NCBI GenBank assembly: GCA_009760855.2 | Contig: WPIO01000008.1 | Span: forward strand, 8,789,501-8,853,500 | From: Cristatella mucedo | Taxonomy: Eukaryota; Bryozoa; Phylactolaemata; Cristatellidae | DNA length: 64,000 bases | Direction of reading: 5' to 3' | In this document: positions 48,850 through 61,875 of the stretch, in pieces | How the letters are laid out: every line of letters starts with the position of its first letter | Numbering within the stretch: position 1 is the first letter of the stretch | The notes under the pieces: generated by a model | What the model saw: the letters and a program-made list of their open reading frames with translations, nothing else | The model's database searches: none | What the model was told of the DNA's origin: nothing | Program-made: the position numbers and the translations under genes

Positions 48850-49780
48850 ATGTAATGTAATGTGTATCTCCATCTGTAACTCCACAAAGCCATAAAGACC
48901 ATATGGGTGTTACGCAGGAGAGTTTCGTATAGCGCACTCACAGCCTAAGCGGCTTTCGGTACAAAGTCGGTAGCCAACAGACTTTGTTTCACGCAGCAAA
49001 GAGAAATTAGGAAGCATAGCAGAGTCAGGTGAGCAGTTGAGGTAGTGAGTAGCATGAAAGTAGCAGCTCAGGACCGCTGAAAAAGATGAGCCATAGTCGG
49101 CAGCACGAGAGTAGTTGCCATTGTGTAAGAATTGTCGAAGCGAGTTCCATAGTCTACGACCTGCAAAGCTAAAGCTTCTGTCACCAACGGTCTTTTAAGC
49201 GGAGGAATGGAATAGCTAATTTATTGTCCATACAGGACCTGAGGGCGCGAAGAGGCTGAAACTAGTGCAGCAGTTCAGATAGGTACGAAAGAGCCACGCC
49301 GTGGCGCGCCTTATGGGTCAGCGTAAGAACTTTTCTGTATCCGTTGCTCAAACGGCATGCACGCTAGCTCTTTTAGCAAAGGAGACACGTGCTAACATCT
49401 CTGTGGAAGACTAGCCTTGCAGCCTTATTCATAGTCAGCTGCAGTGGCCTAGTTGCTTTCTTTGGTAGCCCAGCCAAAAGGGAATTACAATAATCAAGCC
49501 GAGACAGAACTAAGGAGTTAGTTAAATTTTTTGCAAGCACTGTGGAAGACAGCTCCTAATCTTTGATAGAGATCGGACGTGATGGCTAACTATAGAAGCA
49601 GTCTTTTGAGTGAAGCTTTTAAAATTGAGGCAGCTGTCAAAAACGACACCTAAATTTCGAGCACGAGGTGATAGTCGCACAACAGCATCACCTATTAAAA
49701 GAGCAACGCTTTTTAATCCAGCCACACGCTTAGGGTGTCCTATGAGCAGAAGTTCGGTTTTATCGTCATTTAGTTACACT
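48850..49780 (-). mobile_element. LINE-B 3' fragment
   Basis: This is a near copy of 27060-28010 in the same orientation: TGTAATGTAATGT tail, CTCACAGCCTAAGCGGCTTT, AGGACCTGAGGGCGCGAAGA, TTGGTAGCCCAGCCAAAAGG and TTCGGTTTTATCGTCATTTA. It includes the C-terminal region with frameshifts. Comparing the two copies would give the family consensus. Confidence 0.9.
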
Positions 49781-50214
49781 AAGGTGTTCGCCTAAGCGAC
49801 CAGGATTGTTGGCTAGAGTGCTGCGGTATAAGTAAAAGCGGCTGGATAGCGATTAAGTTACATTAGAGCTGTATACTAATGAGCTATGAAAGGAGAGTAG
49901 CCCTATTAAATTTATTTCAAGTGAATATCCAGATTTAAAATCATAGTTTATTCTTTTAATGTTAATTATATATCTTCGAGTAAAGGACTTAAAAACTGCA
50001 TTTGAAAGTCTCTAAGTGATTCACAGCTTTTAAAGGAGAGCGACTGAAGGTTGTCTGCAATTCACGTGAGCGTGAAAATTTCAACTCAAGGGGTTAATAA
50101 TCCTGCCAAAGCACGTTTTTGTCTGATAAGAACTCTATTGATTAAAAAGTCGAAACCCCATTTTCATGTTTTCACACTTGGCTTAAAACTCGGCCTTTAA
50201 ATTTGTTTTAATAA

Positions 50215-51110
50215 TAGTAAATGTGCACAGCGCACTAAAAGAACTACATCTCTTTCTAGTCACTTCACATGTGCTGGATAGGAAGTATGTCGATTGGCTA
50301 GTGATAACACGCACAATGTCAGCACCCATCACCACACAAATAACGATTCACGGAAACCCACCAAACGCTCGGAGGAACAGGTGGCTTTATAGCTTTTTTA
50401 AATGTCATCAAGTCGAGAATTTAATGACGACGTCAGGTTGGAATGAGCTCCATGCCGCGAGAACGTACGAAAAAAGGCACGGTCTCCGAAGGATTTGAAT
50501 TTAGTTAGACGTACAGCCAAGCGACTCGAATCCGAGGAGCTGGTAGTAAAATGCACGACCTGATTAGGAGGTATGTCTGACAAGTAGGCCGGAACAAGGA
50601 TATGCATTAACCTAAAAGTGAGTGATAAAACCCGGAAATCGATACCCTGCTTGATGGGGAGCCACTGTAGGTGACTGAGAAGTTGCGTAATATTGATATT
50701 GAGACATTCCCACCGGGCAAGCTGATCTGTAGAGTTCTCCACCAACTGCATGGGCTTAATTGCACAGGGTAGAACAGCTCGGACTATAGATGTACAAAAG
50801 TATGGACTAGATGTCACAAATGTATGACATCTTGGCTGTGGTATCTCTATCAAAGCAGGCCCAAAGTCGGCAATGTAACATAGCTGAAAGTTGGCAGACT
50901 TTACTAGCTAGCTGATGTGGTCGTAGGGTCTACCGTCCCTTTGGAGCAGGACATCCAGTTATTGGGCAGATATCTGCAGGAGATATGTTGGACGGGCCAA
51001 TTTTGAGGGTAAAGTTTTCCAATTTCTGAGTAGCGGTAGGTTAGCCCATAAGTAGTTGGTTGCTTTTATTGTCATTCAATTTGAAAAAGTTTTCAAACCA
51101 ATTAGTTTTG
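50215..51110 (-). mobile_element. Decayed LINE-A
   Basis: On the minus strand, 50398-50853 still reads LVENSTDQLARWECLN, LLSHLQWLPIKQGIDFRVLS and LTFRLMHILVPAYLSDIPPN, the LINE-A C-terminal block. The tail with CTAGAAAGAGATG lies at about 50220-50270. Upstream pieces of the RT end reach about 51110. Confidence 0.85.
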
Positions 51111-51639
51111 CTGTCCGAGTGCATCCTTCAGGTAGGGGAGGACAGCACCTATTCACCAGCACTCCGTAGCAGCAGTGCAGAAACTCGCCGATGCGAAAAT
51201 GCCACCATGTTTAGTCGGCTTTTAAAGCTCCTATTGCTGGCAGGATTGATACTCTAATTATTATTATTGGACGAGTCTCCGTCGTTTGTAGACGACATGC
51301 TGGTGCCGTGTTTTCAAACGGACAAGATATTGTCGGTAGCACCGGTCCATTGGCTGCAATTCTTGTTTGAGGACCGCGTAGGCGCATGCTTTTGCAAATA
51401 CATTTTATGCAGCTCTTCTGCCCTGCAGCTCTGCCGACGATCAATAGCTAAGACGCTAATTAGAAGTAACTCAACTTTGACTCACCAATCAACTCTGCTA
51501 GCTAGCAAGGTGCAGAGAATATATGTTCTGCTTTATTCCAAGGTAGCTTTCATTAGCACTTCTTTCTAACTTTGGAAAAACTCACGCCCTTACCTTCGAA
51601 TACACCGAATACTTCGAATACATAATTAGCGGACAGACC

Positions 51640-51795
51640 TGGCGCTGGTTTGGCTTAATGGTCAAGATGAACAACCTGATCTAGATCAAGGTGAACGTAT
51701 TTGATGACCGAGGTCGCTGGCTTGAGCCCCGTGGCATACGGGAAGCACCTGAAAGAGAGATTAGGATATGTTCGGGCGCTATACAAATTCAATTT
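51640..51795 (+). mobile_element. SINE-2 copy
   Basis: Head GGTTTGGCTTAATGGTCAAG, box B-like GGCTTGAGCCCCGTGGC, then GGGAAGCACCTGAAAGAGAG and GGGCGCTATACAAATTCAA. It shows the SINE-2 tail best. Confidence 0.7.
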
Positions 51796-53384
51796 TTCTT
51801 AACGAGTGCTTCATTTCCGTCCACAGCAAAATAGATGTAGGCGAACGTAAAGGGTGGGAAATCCAAAACCAATAAGTAAGGTAAAGTTCTAAATGCAAGG
51901 TTTTCATAATATGGACGAGAAATCGGTATCACACGTATTCTGAGACATACCGTGCTATTATGTATCGAATGAAGTGACCTGAAAGTGTCACATCGATCGA
52001 TAGGGGCAGCAGTCTGAGAAATTATGGTATCACTGATAATTGAGCACGATCTTTTCAAACCGGCTTACGGTTAGTTAATTGCAAGTGCCCATTGTCAGGG
52101 ACTCCGGCACTTGCCAGTCTAAACCGAAGACGCCAGCACTTTGGAGGGGGTCCTGGCAATGGATGGATATCTAAAAGTGATGAATAGTTTCTGAGTTTCT
52201 CGTGCACAAATAGGAGGAATACCTCAGCATAATTTTCCATCAAAATGCTGTAGATAACGAGGCAATTGAGAGCTACGTAGTTATTGAGGCGTAAGGAGGT
52301 TGATCATCGCATGAACCCCGTGGATGTACGTCTGGGGAGTCCATACATGTATGCAGCCACTTAGTTGAAAATACGACTAACAGGCTGATAGCAGAGTCGT
52401 CGCAATCGTAGTCGCAGCCTCGAATACTAAAGCAGGCTCGCCAATTATTTCATGACGCTCAGGACTTTTTCTCCCGTCTACAAAGACTTGGTGAATGCCC
52501 AACTGCATGAGGTCCGGCCCTTTTGCGGCGAGATGAGTGTTAGATGTCTAATCGAGAGAAAATTGGAACTTTCTGATTCAGCGTTTTGGGTTACCGAGTT
52601 TCCGGCTCTGGAATGTGTTGCATGCGCTAGGCCGCAGGATTATCGATATGGACGAACGACTTCCGGAACGGCTTCAAACAGATTCGCTGCAGATTCGGAT
52701 GCATGCAAATTCCTTTTTTATGAGGGCAGACTAAATATCATTGAGCTTGGTTACATTTCTCTGGTGCATAAACAAAAAGCCAGTGAGGCTGCGAGGCCCG
52801 AAAATTGTTCACTTTGTTTGCATGCAGACTGCTGTAACGAACGACTACTTTGAAGCCGCTCACGGAACTAATACAGGGCTGCAAAATGAAACTACGGACC
52901 GAAAGTAGAGATACGATACTTGAGCATAATATTTTGAAGATACTGTAAAGAAACTCGAACTGCTGTGCATTAGTAAATGGTGAGACGAATGCTGAAGTAA
53001 GCCTACGAAATGTTCCTCAATGCTGCTCTTGTTCACGGCAACTGTATTGCCCTAATTTAACTTAATAGCACGGCATTTCACCCATTCACAAGAAACGGGC
53101 TTTATGAATATACGCAACGTCCACACCAAAGAAATGTTCGTAGCAATAATTAGTAGAATTATCTTCCGTAGATACAAACATCTTCCATACGCCACGTCAG
53201 TGGTGCCATTTTGCTCTTTCAAGTGTCATCACGTCCCTCTAGCGTTTCTTGACCAGTTGAAGGAGTTTTTGAAAATTGAATCGTTTTCGAGCTTCGAACG
53301 CAGAAATGAATGGCGTGAAGAGTTGTTTCAAGTTCAACTGTTGGTTTTCCCATGATGTCTAAGAAATTACATGCTTTCGGACGT
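51796..53384. other. Intergenic, no gene supported
   Basis: A 133-codon plus-strand frame at 52452-52853 with several Cys residues (LECVACARPQDYRYG) is the only notable frame. It has no recognisable family and no clear splice context. Confidence 0.4.
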
Positions 53385-53490
53385 CTAAATGCTTTCCTTT
53401 ACAGCAAGTGCAAAGTGCTTAGGAAGAGATTTAGTTCTTTGAGAGCGCTTTATCGATTGTATTATTAAAATTATTATTATTATTGCTGCC
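53385..53490 (+). mobile_element. LINE-A 3' tail
   Basis: CAGCAAGTGCAAAGTGCTTA, GGAAGAGATTTAGTTCTTTG, AGAGCGCTTTATCGATTG, then (ATT)n. Confidence 0.75.
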
Positions 53491-53624
53491 CCTGCCCGCC
53501 GTCCGGTCGATATTCGCTAAGGCACCGGCCATACCCTCGTACTTCCTGCCCATGCCAACCAACGTTATCAATCTGCACGCCCTTAGTGCCCACAGTTTTA
53601 ACTACGATTTATTAAGCCAATTAC

Positions 53625-53945
53625 CATTTTTATCTCAAATCCTTCGGAGACCGAGCCTTTAGTTACTAGGCTACCAAAGCTTGGAACGAGCTCTCGACCT
53701 GCATCACGACATCTCCTGACTTGTCCACGTGTAAAAAGAAACTAGAAACAGAAAAATGTATCACAGCATTTAGTGGGTTCCTGCGATTCGTCCTTAATGT
53801 GCCTATGCAGGCTAACACTATGCATGCTGCCATTAATTATACTTGCGTGCTCACCCTGTGTATGTCACCTCTAACCGTGTTATTGCTGTTGTTTACTCGC
53901 CAAGCTACAACTAACCGCTCCTAGACCCTAGAGATTTGTCTAGGT
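53625..53945 (+). mobile_element. LINE-A 3' region without tail
   Basis: TCCTTCGGAGACCGAGCCTT, GCATCACGACATCTCCTGAC, GTGGGTTCCTGCGATTCGTC, then GCTCACCCTGTGTATGTCAC. It breaks off before the (ATT)n end. Confidence 0.7.
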
Positions 53946-53974
53946 TCACTTCATTTCATAATTTATACTCTACC

Positions 53975-54130
53975 TCTTGCCTATGTCGGGTGCTCGCTCT
54001 TCACGACATAGGTCGTGAGTTCGAGTTCTGCTGTGGGTGATCCTCTAATCCCAACTGCAAGCTGCGGTGATAGCCGTTAAGGCTCATCTACTGATATACA
54101 AATGAGGCTGATAAATCAGGTAATAGTTTT
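53975..54130 (+). mobile_element. SINE-1 copy
   Basis: CGGGTGCTCGCTCTTCACGA, GTCGTGAGTTCGAGTTCTGC (box B), GGTGATAGCCGTTAAGGCTC, ATACAAATGAGGCTGATAAA, TCAGG. Confidence 0.75.
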
Positions 54131-54302
54131 CATGTCATCAACAAACATCGACCGTCTAAGCTTTCATTTGTATGCTAGCGAAAAACAGCCATACCCGTGC
54201 TTCGATCCCGACATGCCTTTTAGCATCTCAAACTCTCTCAGCTCCCACGCAGCTTGTATCGCCCATATTAGCATTTGGATGACAGCAAGGTTATAAACAT
54301 TA

Positions 54303-54422
54303 AAGAATGCGTACCGAAAGCCGCTTAGGCTGTGAGTGCGCTATACGAAACTCTCCTGCGTAACACCCACATGGTCTTAATGACTTTGTGGAGTTACAGA
54401 CGGAGATACATAACATAACAGA
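54303..54422 (+). mobile_element. LINE-B 3' tail
   Basis: GAAAGCCGCTTAGGCTGTGA, ACTCTCCTGCGTAACACCCA, TTGTGGAGTTACAGACGGAG, then ACATAACATAACA. A plus-strand, tail-only copy. Confidence 0.85.
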
Positions 54423-54549
54423 AAGTAAAAAATAATCATATTGTTTATGGTCAAACATTGTATCATTCAGAAAATGAAAAGAACAACTCCAAGAATGTCC
54501 TTGACCAGCATGTCTCTTGTAGCCTCTGCATTGAATCTGTGTCCTGTTT

Positions 54550-55060
54550 TAAGAAGGCATCACACTTGATGTCCAACTATTCAGCGCTAAATTTAACAAG
54601 GCCTACTTTCATCTCTGTAACATAGCGAATATTTGCGCCTGATTATACAAGGATGCTATAGCCAAGCTGCTCAATTGCTTCGTGACATCTTTATTAGACT
54701 TCTGCAGCTTACTACTTGCAGGTCTTACAGCCGGTAACGAGATGCTTACAATTGGTTCACAACTTATATGCTGGTTCGTGTGAAATTAACAGCACAACTG
54801 CCATGTTACACTTTTTCTCACTGACATGTACAGGCATTACATCAAGCTGTGAATCTACTTTAAGGATTTCTCTTTAACTTTAAGCTCCTTTATTCTCTTG
54901 CTTTGAACTATTCGAATTATATAAACTATCTTAGTAACTTCCCAATCTTGCTTTATTTTGCACTGCCTGCTAATTAGACCCAAGTCGGCTAGTTGTGCTC
55001 AAAACAGAATAAAATCCTCTAGAGACTGTGCCTTCAGTTCCAAACCGACTGACATAACGA
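54550..55060 (+). mobile_element. Decayed LINE-A fragment
   Basis: GGATGCTATAGCCAAGCTGC, TTAGACTTCTGCAGCTTACT, ACTTGCAGGTCTTACAGCCG and similar worn landmarks of the LINE-A C-terminal region. Confidence 0.65.
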
Positions 55061-55198
55061 TCCCGACCCCCTAGTAGATGACATCTATAATGAAGCTAGA
55101 AATCAAACTCTTCCTCGAGTATCTGTTCTGTCCACTTGCAAAGTCAATTTTAAGCTGCCGTGTGCTGAAATTGTTAATGCCATCATCAATCCGTATAC

Positions 55199-55201
55199 AT
55201 A

Positions 55202-55237
<36 letters not shown>

Positions 55238-55315
55238 TATGTATACGGATATATATATATATATATGATGTATGTATACGGATATATATATATATATATG
55301 ATGTATGTATACGGA

Positions 55316-55408
<93 letters not shown>
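55199..55408 (+). repeat. (AT)n tract with an embedded minisatellite
   Basis: Long AT runs. In 55222-55316, the word ATGATGTATGTATACGGATA recurs three times, each preceded by an (AT)n stretch, making units of about 32-35 bp. The end is pure AT of over 60 bp. It can extrude as a cruciform. Confidence 0.95.
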
Positions 55409-55410
<2 letters not shown>

Positions 55411-58400
55411 CCTTTAAAGAGAACTATATCTTCTAGTGTTCTAGTGGGAATTTATAAAAAAAGAAATTAAAAACAATATTTTACAAATTTAATATCATGC
55501 ATGTTTCACCTAGGGCTGTGGGACCGCGAAGAATTGGCCCAGCGATAGCTGCTGCTACTACTACAGTCAGTCGAGGGATCCGCAGGTGGCTGAAAAATTC
55601 TGGGCTAAGGCCTTGAAAATCCTGCTGCTCGACGACAGAATAAAGGCAAACCAGCATTGTTCCGAGTTGCCTTTTAGTAAGCTGGTGTCATTATCAGCCC
55701 TAGACAGATTGAAATAGCAGAAGATGACCTGAAGGACGTCCTCCTATTCTCTGAAGTAAGATCGCAGACCCCTTGATCTTGACCTAAGGGTTGAGTCGCC
55801 GGCATTTCCCAGGGCTGGTTGTGGTTTTGAGTCCTTTAGTAGCCAGCTGCTTCGTAGCTAGCTGAGCTGCCAGCCTGTGACAGCTGCTAATGCACTTCCG
55901 CTGCTGCATAAAAGAGGCCGAAATGTTACCTTGATGACACAAATGGAAAGGGTTACGGGCTGAGACTAGGGTTACTGGACGAGCATTAGTGGTGACTCCA
56001 TGTATAATAAATAAATAAATCGTGTAAGGCAGCCCAATAACTTCTGCCCAGCTAGCTAGTTAGCAACCTACAATCCCTAGCTAGCCAGCGAGCAAGCTTC
56101 AGCAGATTGTACTTATTTGCTTCACCTTTCTGAACTCATGCCAGAATCCAGCCTTTAAACTTTCTTAGAAAAATGAGCTAAAAAGCAACAGTCGTGAGTG
56201 AGCCTACTGAGCATTTTATCGAGTTTTATTAAATACGACCCCTCGACACAGCCAAAAAACAGACACTACTACTCACAGGCCCAGAGAAGGTGGTCAACTT
56301 GTCATGGCCCCCTCCTTAACCGAGCACAAAGGGCATATCTATGGCTTGGCCGACTGACACGTCACTTCAGATTTCTTTATACTGGCCACCACTGAGGCAG
56401 TAAAGGTCAAGCAACCTCCTTGACGTAAAACTCGTTACGTACGTGCTGCTTCTGCAGCTTTCGAATGATGACTAGGTGTTCGCCTGCGTCATCCGTGGGC
56501 ATCGTGTGGTTTTAGCTTTGCACTGGTTATCAGCCTGCCCTCTCCTGACGTCACCTACTTAAAAATGCAGACAGACTCAACCAAATGCACACAGAGAGGC
56601 TGACATTTCAAAGGGCTCAGTGCGATGATCAGTGCCCTTAGCTGCCAACTGCTGTGAGATCGAGCCACGGTGACACCTAGGTGACACGTAGATACCAGCT
56701 GCCGGCGGCAGGTGCCAGGTTTTCAGTGCGGGAAGCACCAGGGCGGGCCCATGCCGGGCATGGTTCATACCGGGCATGGTGCAGCTAGAAGTGGACATCA
56801 ATTGAATGCTTTGCCTCAGGAGCAAAGACAGGTTTATATCGTATTGGCCAGCAAGACCCGCTAGTGACAAAAACTTACATTTACAATTAACTTTACGAAT
56901 CCTAGCATAGTGAGGTATATATATAAAGTGGACCCTAGAAACATTTGACCTTGTTACCTACCAGATTGCCTCTGCCTCAGCCCCTGTCTCTGAACAATGG
57001 AGAGTGAACATTATATCGCTACCTCCTCTTTTTGGGTGCTGCGTGCAATAGCCCCTTGTCTTGCTTACCTCTTGGCTCTGCCACTGGTTTTGCTGCATGT
57101 TCGATTTAGCCTGTTTTGAGCATTCGCTTGGCGAAGCATTTCAGTCAGGTTGCCATGAACTCTACTCCATCGCTCAAATCTACCGCGTGTGCACGAGCTT
57201 GCCTGTGAATGTGCTTGTGGGTAACTGCTGCAGTGAGCTTTACGATCTCCACTGCTTTCAATGCTGTGGGAACCTGTTGTTGGATCTTATTAAAACAGCT
57301 GTTAGCTTCTTCCACAGTTGGCCACTTGTGGCTCGATGCAGATTTAAGTCAAATTTTGCAGAGCTTGCTGCAGGGCGTGCTTCTAGTGGCAGCAAGGACT
57401 CGTTCGCGGGCTACTGCCTGGTGTTCGGTCCTCTGGGATTCGCGCAGCTGAACTCCAGTTGTCTATTTGCAAAACTCTTCTCGAAAGGATCATTCGATAA
57501 CATAACGTTGTCAGCGTTAGCGACATAGGAGCTTCGTTGACCTTCGTTGACCTTCCTTGCTTCGTTGACCCGGCTCTGACTTTTGGATGGCAAAGTGAAG
57601 CTGTATGGCTAGGTGTCTCTGAGAGCATGTAAGTGACAGCCAATTCTGTGAGCCTGAATTAGCTGCTTAATAGGTGCTATACAAATGGGGAGCAGCAGAA
57701 GACCAAGCGACCGAAGACTTGACGAACTCAGCAAGTGACAGGCCTCCACACAGACGATGCCTGACCGTCGTATGATGATATCTCGGACCTATAGGAGAGT
57801 TACAGGTTGTTTGTACGAAGAGACAACTGCTGCTGCTTCCAGTTTGACCTAAGGCTCTTAGTTAAGACATTGAGACGAGCTACAACTAATGCATGAATCT
57901 GCTTTACTTTCTCCAGGAGATAGTTCATCCTCCCTCTCCTGTTCGGTGGCATAGTATCTACTATAGGCATCAAACAGACTAACGCCGCCGTATAGCGGTT
58001 GCTACAGAGCTTCTGAACGGTGATCGCCAGTCATGTGAATGATAATCATTTGTTGGTCTTGCCCCTTACAGCAAGGTCCTAATGTAGACACGGCTAGACC
58101 CGCAAATAACGAAACATTATATTTCAAAATCGTAGGGTTTATTCGACACGAACTCGGCGGTTGCTAATCGAGCGAAATTAAGACGTAATTTCGTCTTTGG
58201 TGGAGTCGAGGGCAGGGGGCGCATAGGAATAGGAGGCAGCCTAGGTCAGGTCTCAGCCCCAATAGAAGGGGTCGAGTGCCTCCGTGTGCTTGGCTCTTTT
58301 GCTGACTGCTACCCAATGCTAGTCATGTATCAAAGCAGCATCCAGCTCAAGCTCATTGTCAGACATACGATACGGCATGCGGTCAACCATTACAGCTATT

Positions 58401-58590
58401 TTCTAGATTTCAGCCAAGCCTAAGCTGACGAATCTTCAAGTCAAAAGTTAGCTATAGTAGCCGGGGATACCAAGAGAATGGAGGACGCCGAATATCTGAC
58501 TAGACCTCGTGGCCCTCATCAGGGTCCATAAGGTATGCAGTGCTTTGCGAAACTAGTAGTAGCTCCTACTAAGCAATAGGCTGAACCCTG
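55409..58590. other. Intergenic, no gene supported
   Basis: The longest frame is 155 codons at 57061-57528, Cys/Leu/Ser-rich and without recognisable family. A CCATGCCGGGCATGGTTCAT direct repeat with CCGGGCATGGTGC occurs at about 56750-56782. No LINE or SINE landmark was found. Confidence 0.4.
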
Positions 58591-58594
58591 CAAT

Positions 58595-58920
58595 CCAACT
58601 TTCTCATGTCCTTTAATTCTCCTGCTCCAGCTTACCTATCAGAAATAATGCCTACTCAGGCCGGGCATCCTTTCCACCACCAACTCGTCAGACTGTGGTC
58701 AATTGGCCGCATTTCCAACGAACTCGGAATCCCTTAGAAATTACGCCTTCAGTTTCTGTGCTCACAAAGCCTGGAGCTCACTACCGGCTGACTCCACATC
58801 ATCTCCTGATGTGATGACATTCCAAAGGAAGCCAAAATAAGTACCTCTACCTTACAGTCTTTGCTTTGACCAAGTAGGCTGCCATTTGCAAGCACTTTCT
58901 TCCTGAGATTGTTAATGTTA
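58595..58920 (+). mobile_element. Decayed LINE-A C-terminal fragment
   Basis: CATGTCCTTTAATTCTCCTG, CTACTCAGGCCGGGCATCC, TGCTCACAAAGCCTGGAGCT and CATCATCTCCTGATGTGATG follow the LINE-A order. Confidence 0.6.
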
Positions 58921-59389
58921 AAACTAACCCGTAGACGTGCTTCCTTATAAGCACGGTAAATTGCCTACATGCAACGTGTCTGCAGGTTGCCACGTGCTCC
59001 AGTGTCCCCACGGTCCTGTCGGCTTACCCTCTCCCACCGGCTGCCACTATGGCTGCACCGGCTCCTAATGACTGTACTATTCGTCGCGACCGGTGCCTGC
59101 CTATTGTTCCATTCGTTTTGTCCTTCAAATGTCTTCCTGGATGGATGCCACTGCTTTCAGCCGGGGCTTTGAAAAGGGAAAGTCCCACAGGAAGTTCGGA
59201 CAAAGCAGGAGAGGGGTAAGAAGCCATCTCCAATATCTCCAATTTTGTTTGGAGTCTCCTCCAGTGTGCTCTCTCGTAAGCACTGCCATGAATGGCTCTT
59301 ACGTAGTGATCATCAAGCCGACTGGAACCTCAGCGGTGCTCGTAATAAGTGCCTTTGAAATGAGGCTTCAGTATGCAGTAAAGCCCAAA

Positions 59390-61875
59390 AATAGTCGGCA
59401 TAGTTCTTGATGTCGCCCTCAATATGTTTGCTGTATCTGAGACCCATCTGAACTCAATCAACAGCTTAGCCATTACGTACACCACCCCTACAGGTCTTTC
59501 TTTCTTTCATACCTGGGGGTAAATTAAAGCTTATTGGGTGTAGCAATTTTATTCATTCCTCTTCCAATTTCAAGCCACTTGCAGTCATTTCGAAGAAATG
59601 TTTCGAATCTCTTGCATTGAGTCCCTTCAATAACAAGCTGCCAAGGGTAGCAGTAATATATTGCGTACCAGGTACATAGTCTTACTTTATTTAAGATATT
59701 TCTGACCTCATTTCAATTTGATGGTCCATAAATCACTCATTCCTTGCTCTGGGTTATAATTTAATAGTTTTGATTAGCCATGTGACCCCTTATTTTAGCC
59801 GAGTTTTACGTTGATTAGTTGATTTATGTTCTCTTGCGGCTAATGGGCACGGCTACGTCTAAAAACTCAGGTCGCACACTCGATCAGATATTCTTTCGTG
59901 ATTGCATGCTGTCAAACTCCGGTTATTAGAAACTGATGCTCATCTGACCACAAGTAGACTATCTTTAGAGTGCAGTTTGCGTTTTTTGTGTGTATAAAGA
60001 TCCTCTTTGAATAGAGAAACCTTAAGACACGTGACATTAATGTTATCAGTGTAAAGTATATCCTGCACTTTTTCTGCTCAAACCTCCGTTCAACGTACTG
60101 GTCAAAGGCTAAGACACTACCTGATGTTCTGAATAAATTTAGGCTCCTATACCAAAGCACTTTATCCCCCTTCACTCAAATGATGCAGACATTGAATTAG
60201 TCGGAAAAATTAGGCAAAAGCTTGAGCCTACAAATTATTCAAAATTAATTTGCATCGACTGAAATACACGAACAACTGTGAGACCTGGCAATGCATCCTA
60301 GCAGAGGCCAGGTATAGCTTTCATGAAAATGCAGTAAAATCACTTATGCGAAATCCAAAAACGCTTATGTCGACCATGTCAACCATCTCATTGATCACTG
60401 TCCTGTCATCATCCATACCTAATGATCCTTTGTCAATCTTGCAGTTCGTTTGGCTAACATGCTTATTAGCACAATCAATCACATCAGAGAGTCTCTCCCA
60501 GAGGCAATATCCTCACTGGACCTGTCGTCCTCAGCTCTTTGCTTTGCCTTGACACCCTTCTTCGAGCTTACCACTAGTGACCTCATTTAGAAGCTCATCT
60601 CCCTCTGGGAATACTATTAGTACTCTTGGCCCCGTACCTACTGCTCTCCTGAAATGCCTAGATCTACTGCTGCCCTGCATAAGTAGCATGGTAAATTCAT
60701 CCTTGACATGTGGTCCTATTGTTGTATCATTCGAACAGGCCGTTGTTAGGTTACTCAATAAGAAGTAGACACAGGACCAGGAAAACCAGCAACTCCCAAC
60801 CCATTCTACTTACAGCCGTTATTGTCAAAGACACTGGAATGAGATGTAGCAGACCAGCTACACCTTTAGGTCAAAACTTCAAGCCTAGCAAGCAATGCCA
60901 GTCAGGTCTTAGAGTCAATCGTTTTACCGAGTCGGCTCTTTGGAATGTGTATAATGACTGTCTCAGGAACGCTGACCCAGTTAGAGTCTCTCTGCTAATT
61001 CTTCTAGGTCTTTCGACTGCATTTATATGATCTGATTGATAACCATGCCGTTAAGCAGTTTTCATCTTCGTTGGGCATCACTGTCACTGCAGTGCAGGGA
61101 TTTAGATCCTATCTCAGTTGAGAGATTTCAGAGCATTGATGTGTGTGGGCAGTGGTCATCCAGGGAGCCTTCAAATTATTTAATATCCAGGAGATCTGTG
61201 TTTGTTCCACTTGTTCTCGGAATTTATACTCTTCCGTTTGCCGATTTAGTCGCCAAACACAATCTAGGCTTTCATTTTATTAGGTCAAACACAGCAGAAC
61301 CTGTGCCTAGATTTCACCTAGCCTTCCAACTTGTCGAGTTCTCTCACCTCTATTAACACGTGTTTACTTACTGACTTATGCACAAGATTGATAGAAAAAT
61401 TTCTCAAATGGAAATAAAATGAAACCAAATTTGGCAAAAATGTGTGTTATTAACAATTGGAAAGCCTCGCCCGTAAAATTAGCTTCACTTGCCAATCTTC
61501 TGTAGCTCCTTCGCGAAATCAGTGTCCTCTTCCAAATGACCTTTCACTAGATGACCACATCAGCTCCACAGTTGTCTGCCTACTTTCATCGACGTTCCAT
61601 TACCAAAATTTTGGCCTGCTTAGACAATGATGCCGTGGCCAAGCTGGTCTACTTCAGTTGTTGCATCCTGATGAGACTTCTGCAACTCACTGTCTGCAGG
61701 TCTTTCGGCCTGCTCATTAAGATGCTTAAAGCCGGTGCAAAAATCGGAAGTTAGGTTTGTCTGTGGTGGGCATTGCAACTGCCATTTTAAGCATTTCTCA
61801 ATGACCTGCCCTGGCTTCCATCAAGCAGCATATTGACTTAAATGTTCTGTCACTCACTTTTAGGTTAAGCCAGCA
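59390..61875 (+). mobile_element. Old LINE-A with endonuclease and RT remnants
   Basis: Endonuclease traces: FAVSETHLN at about 59430 and HTLDQIFFRD at about 59875-59905. Linker traces: YSFHENAVKSLMRNPKTLMS (60300-60370). RT: VPTALLKCLDLLLPCISS (60620-60690), FTESALWNVYNDCLRNADP (60925-60980), and LGIYTLPFADLVAKHNLGFH (61215-61275). C-terminal traces run to about 61870. Many stops. It retains more of the 5' end than any other LINE-A copy here. Confidence 0.8.

Noticed and set aside
52452-52853. 133-codon plus-strand frame with CxxC-like motif
   Set aside because: Considered as a transposase fragment, but the pattern did not match any I could name with confidence.
57061-57528. 155-codon plus-strand frame
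   Set aside because: Cys/Leu/Ser-rich, no motif, no splice context and no family recognised.
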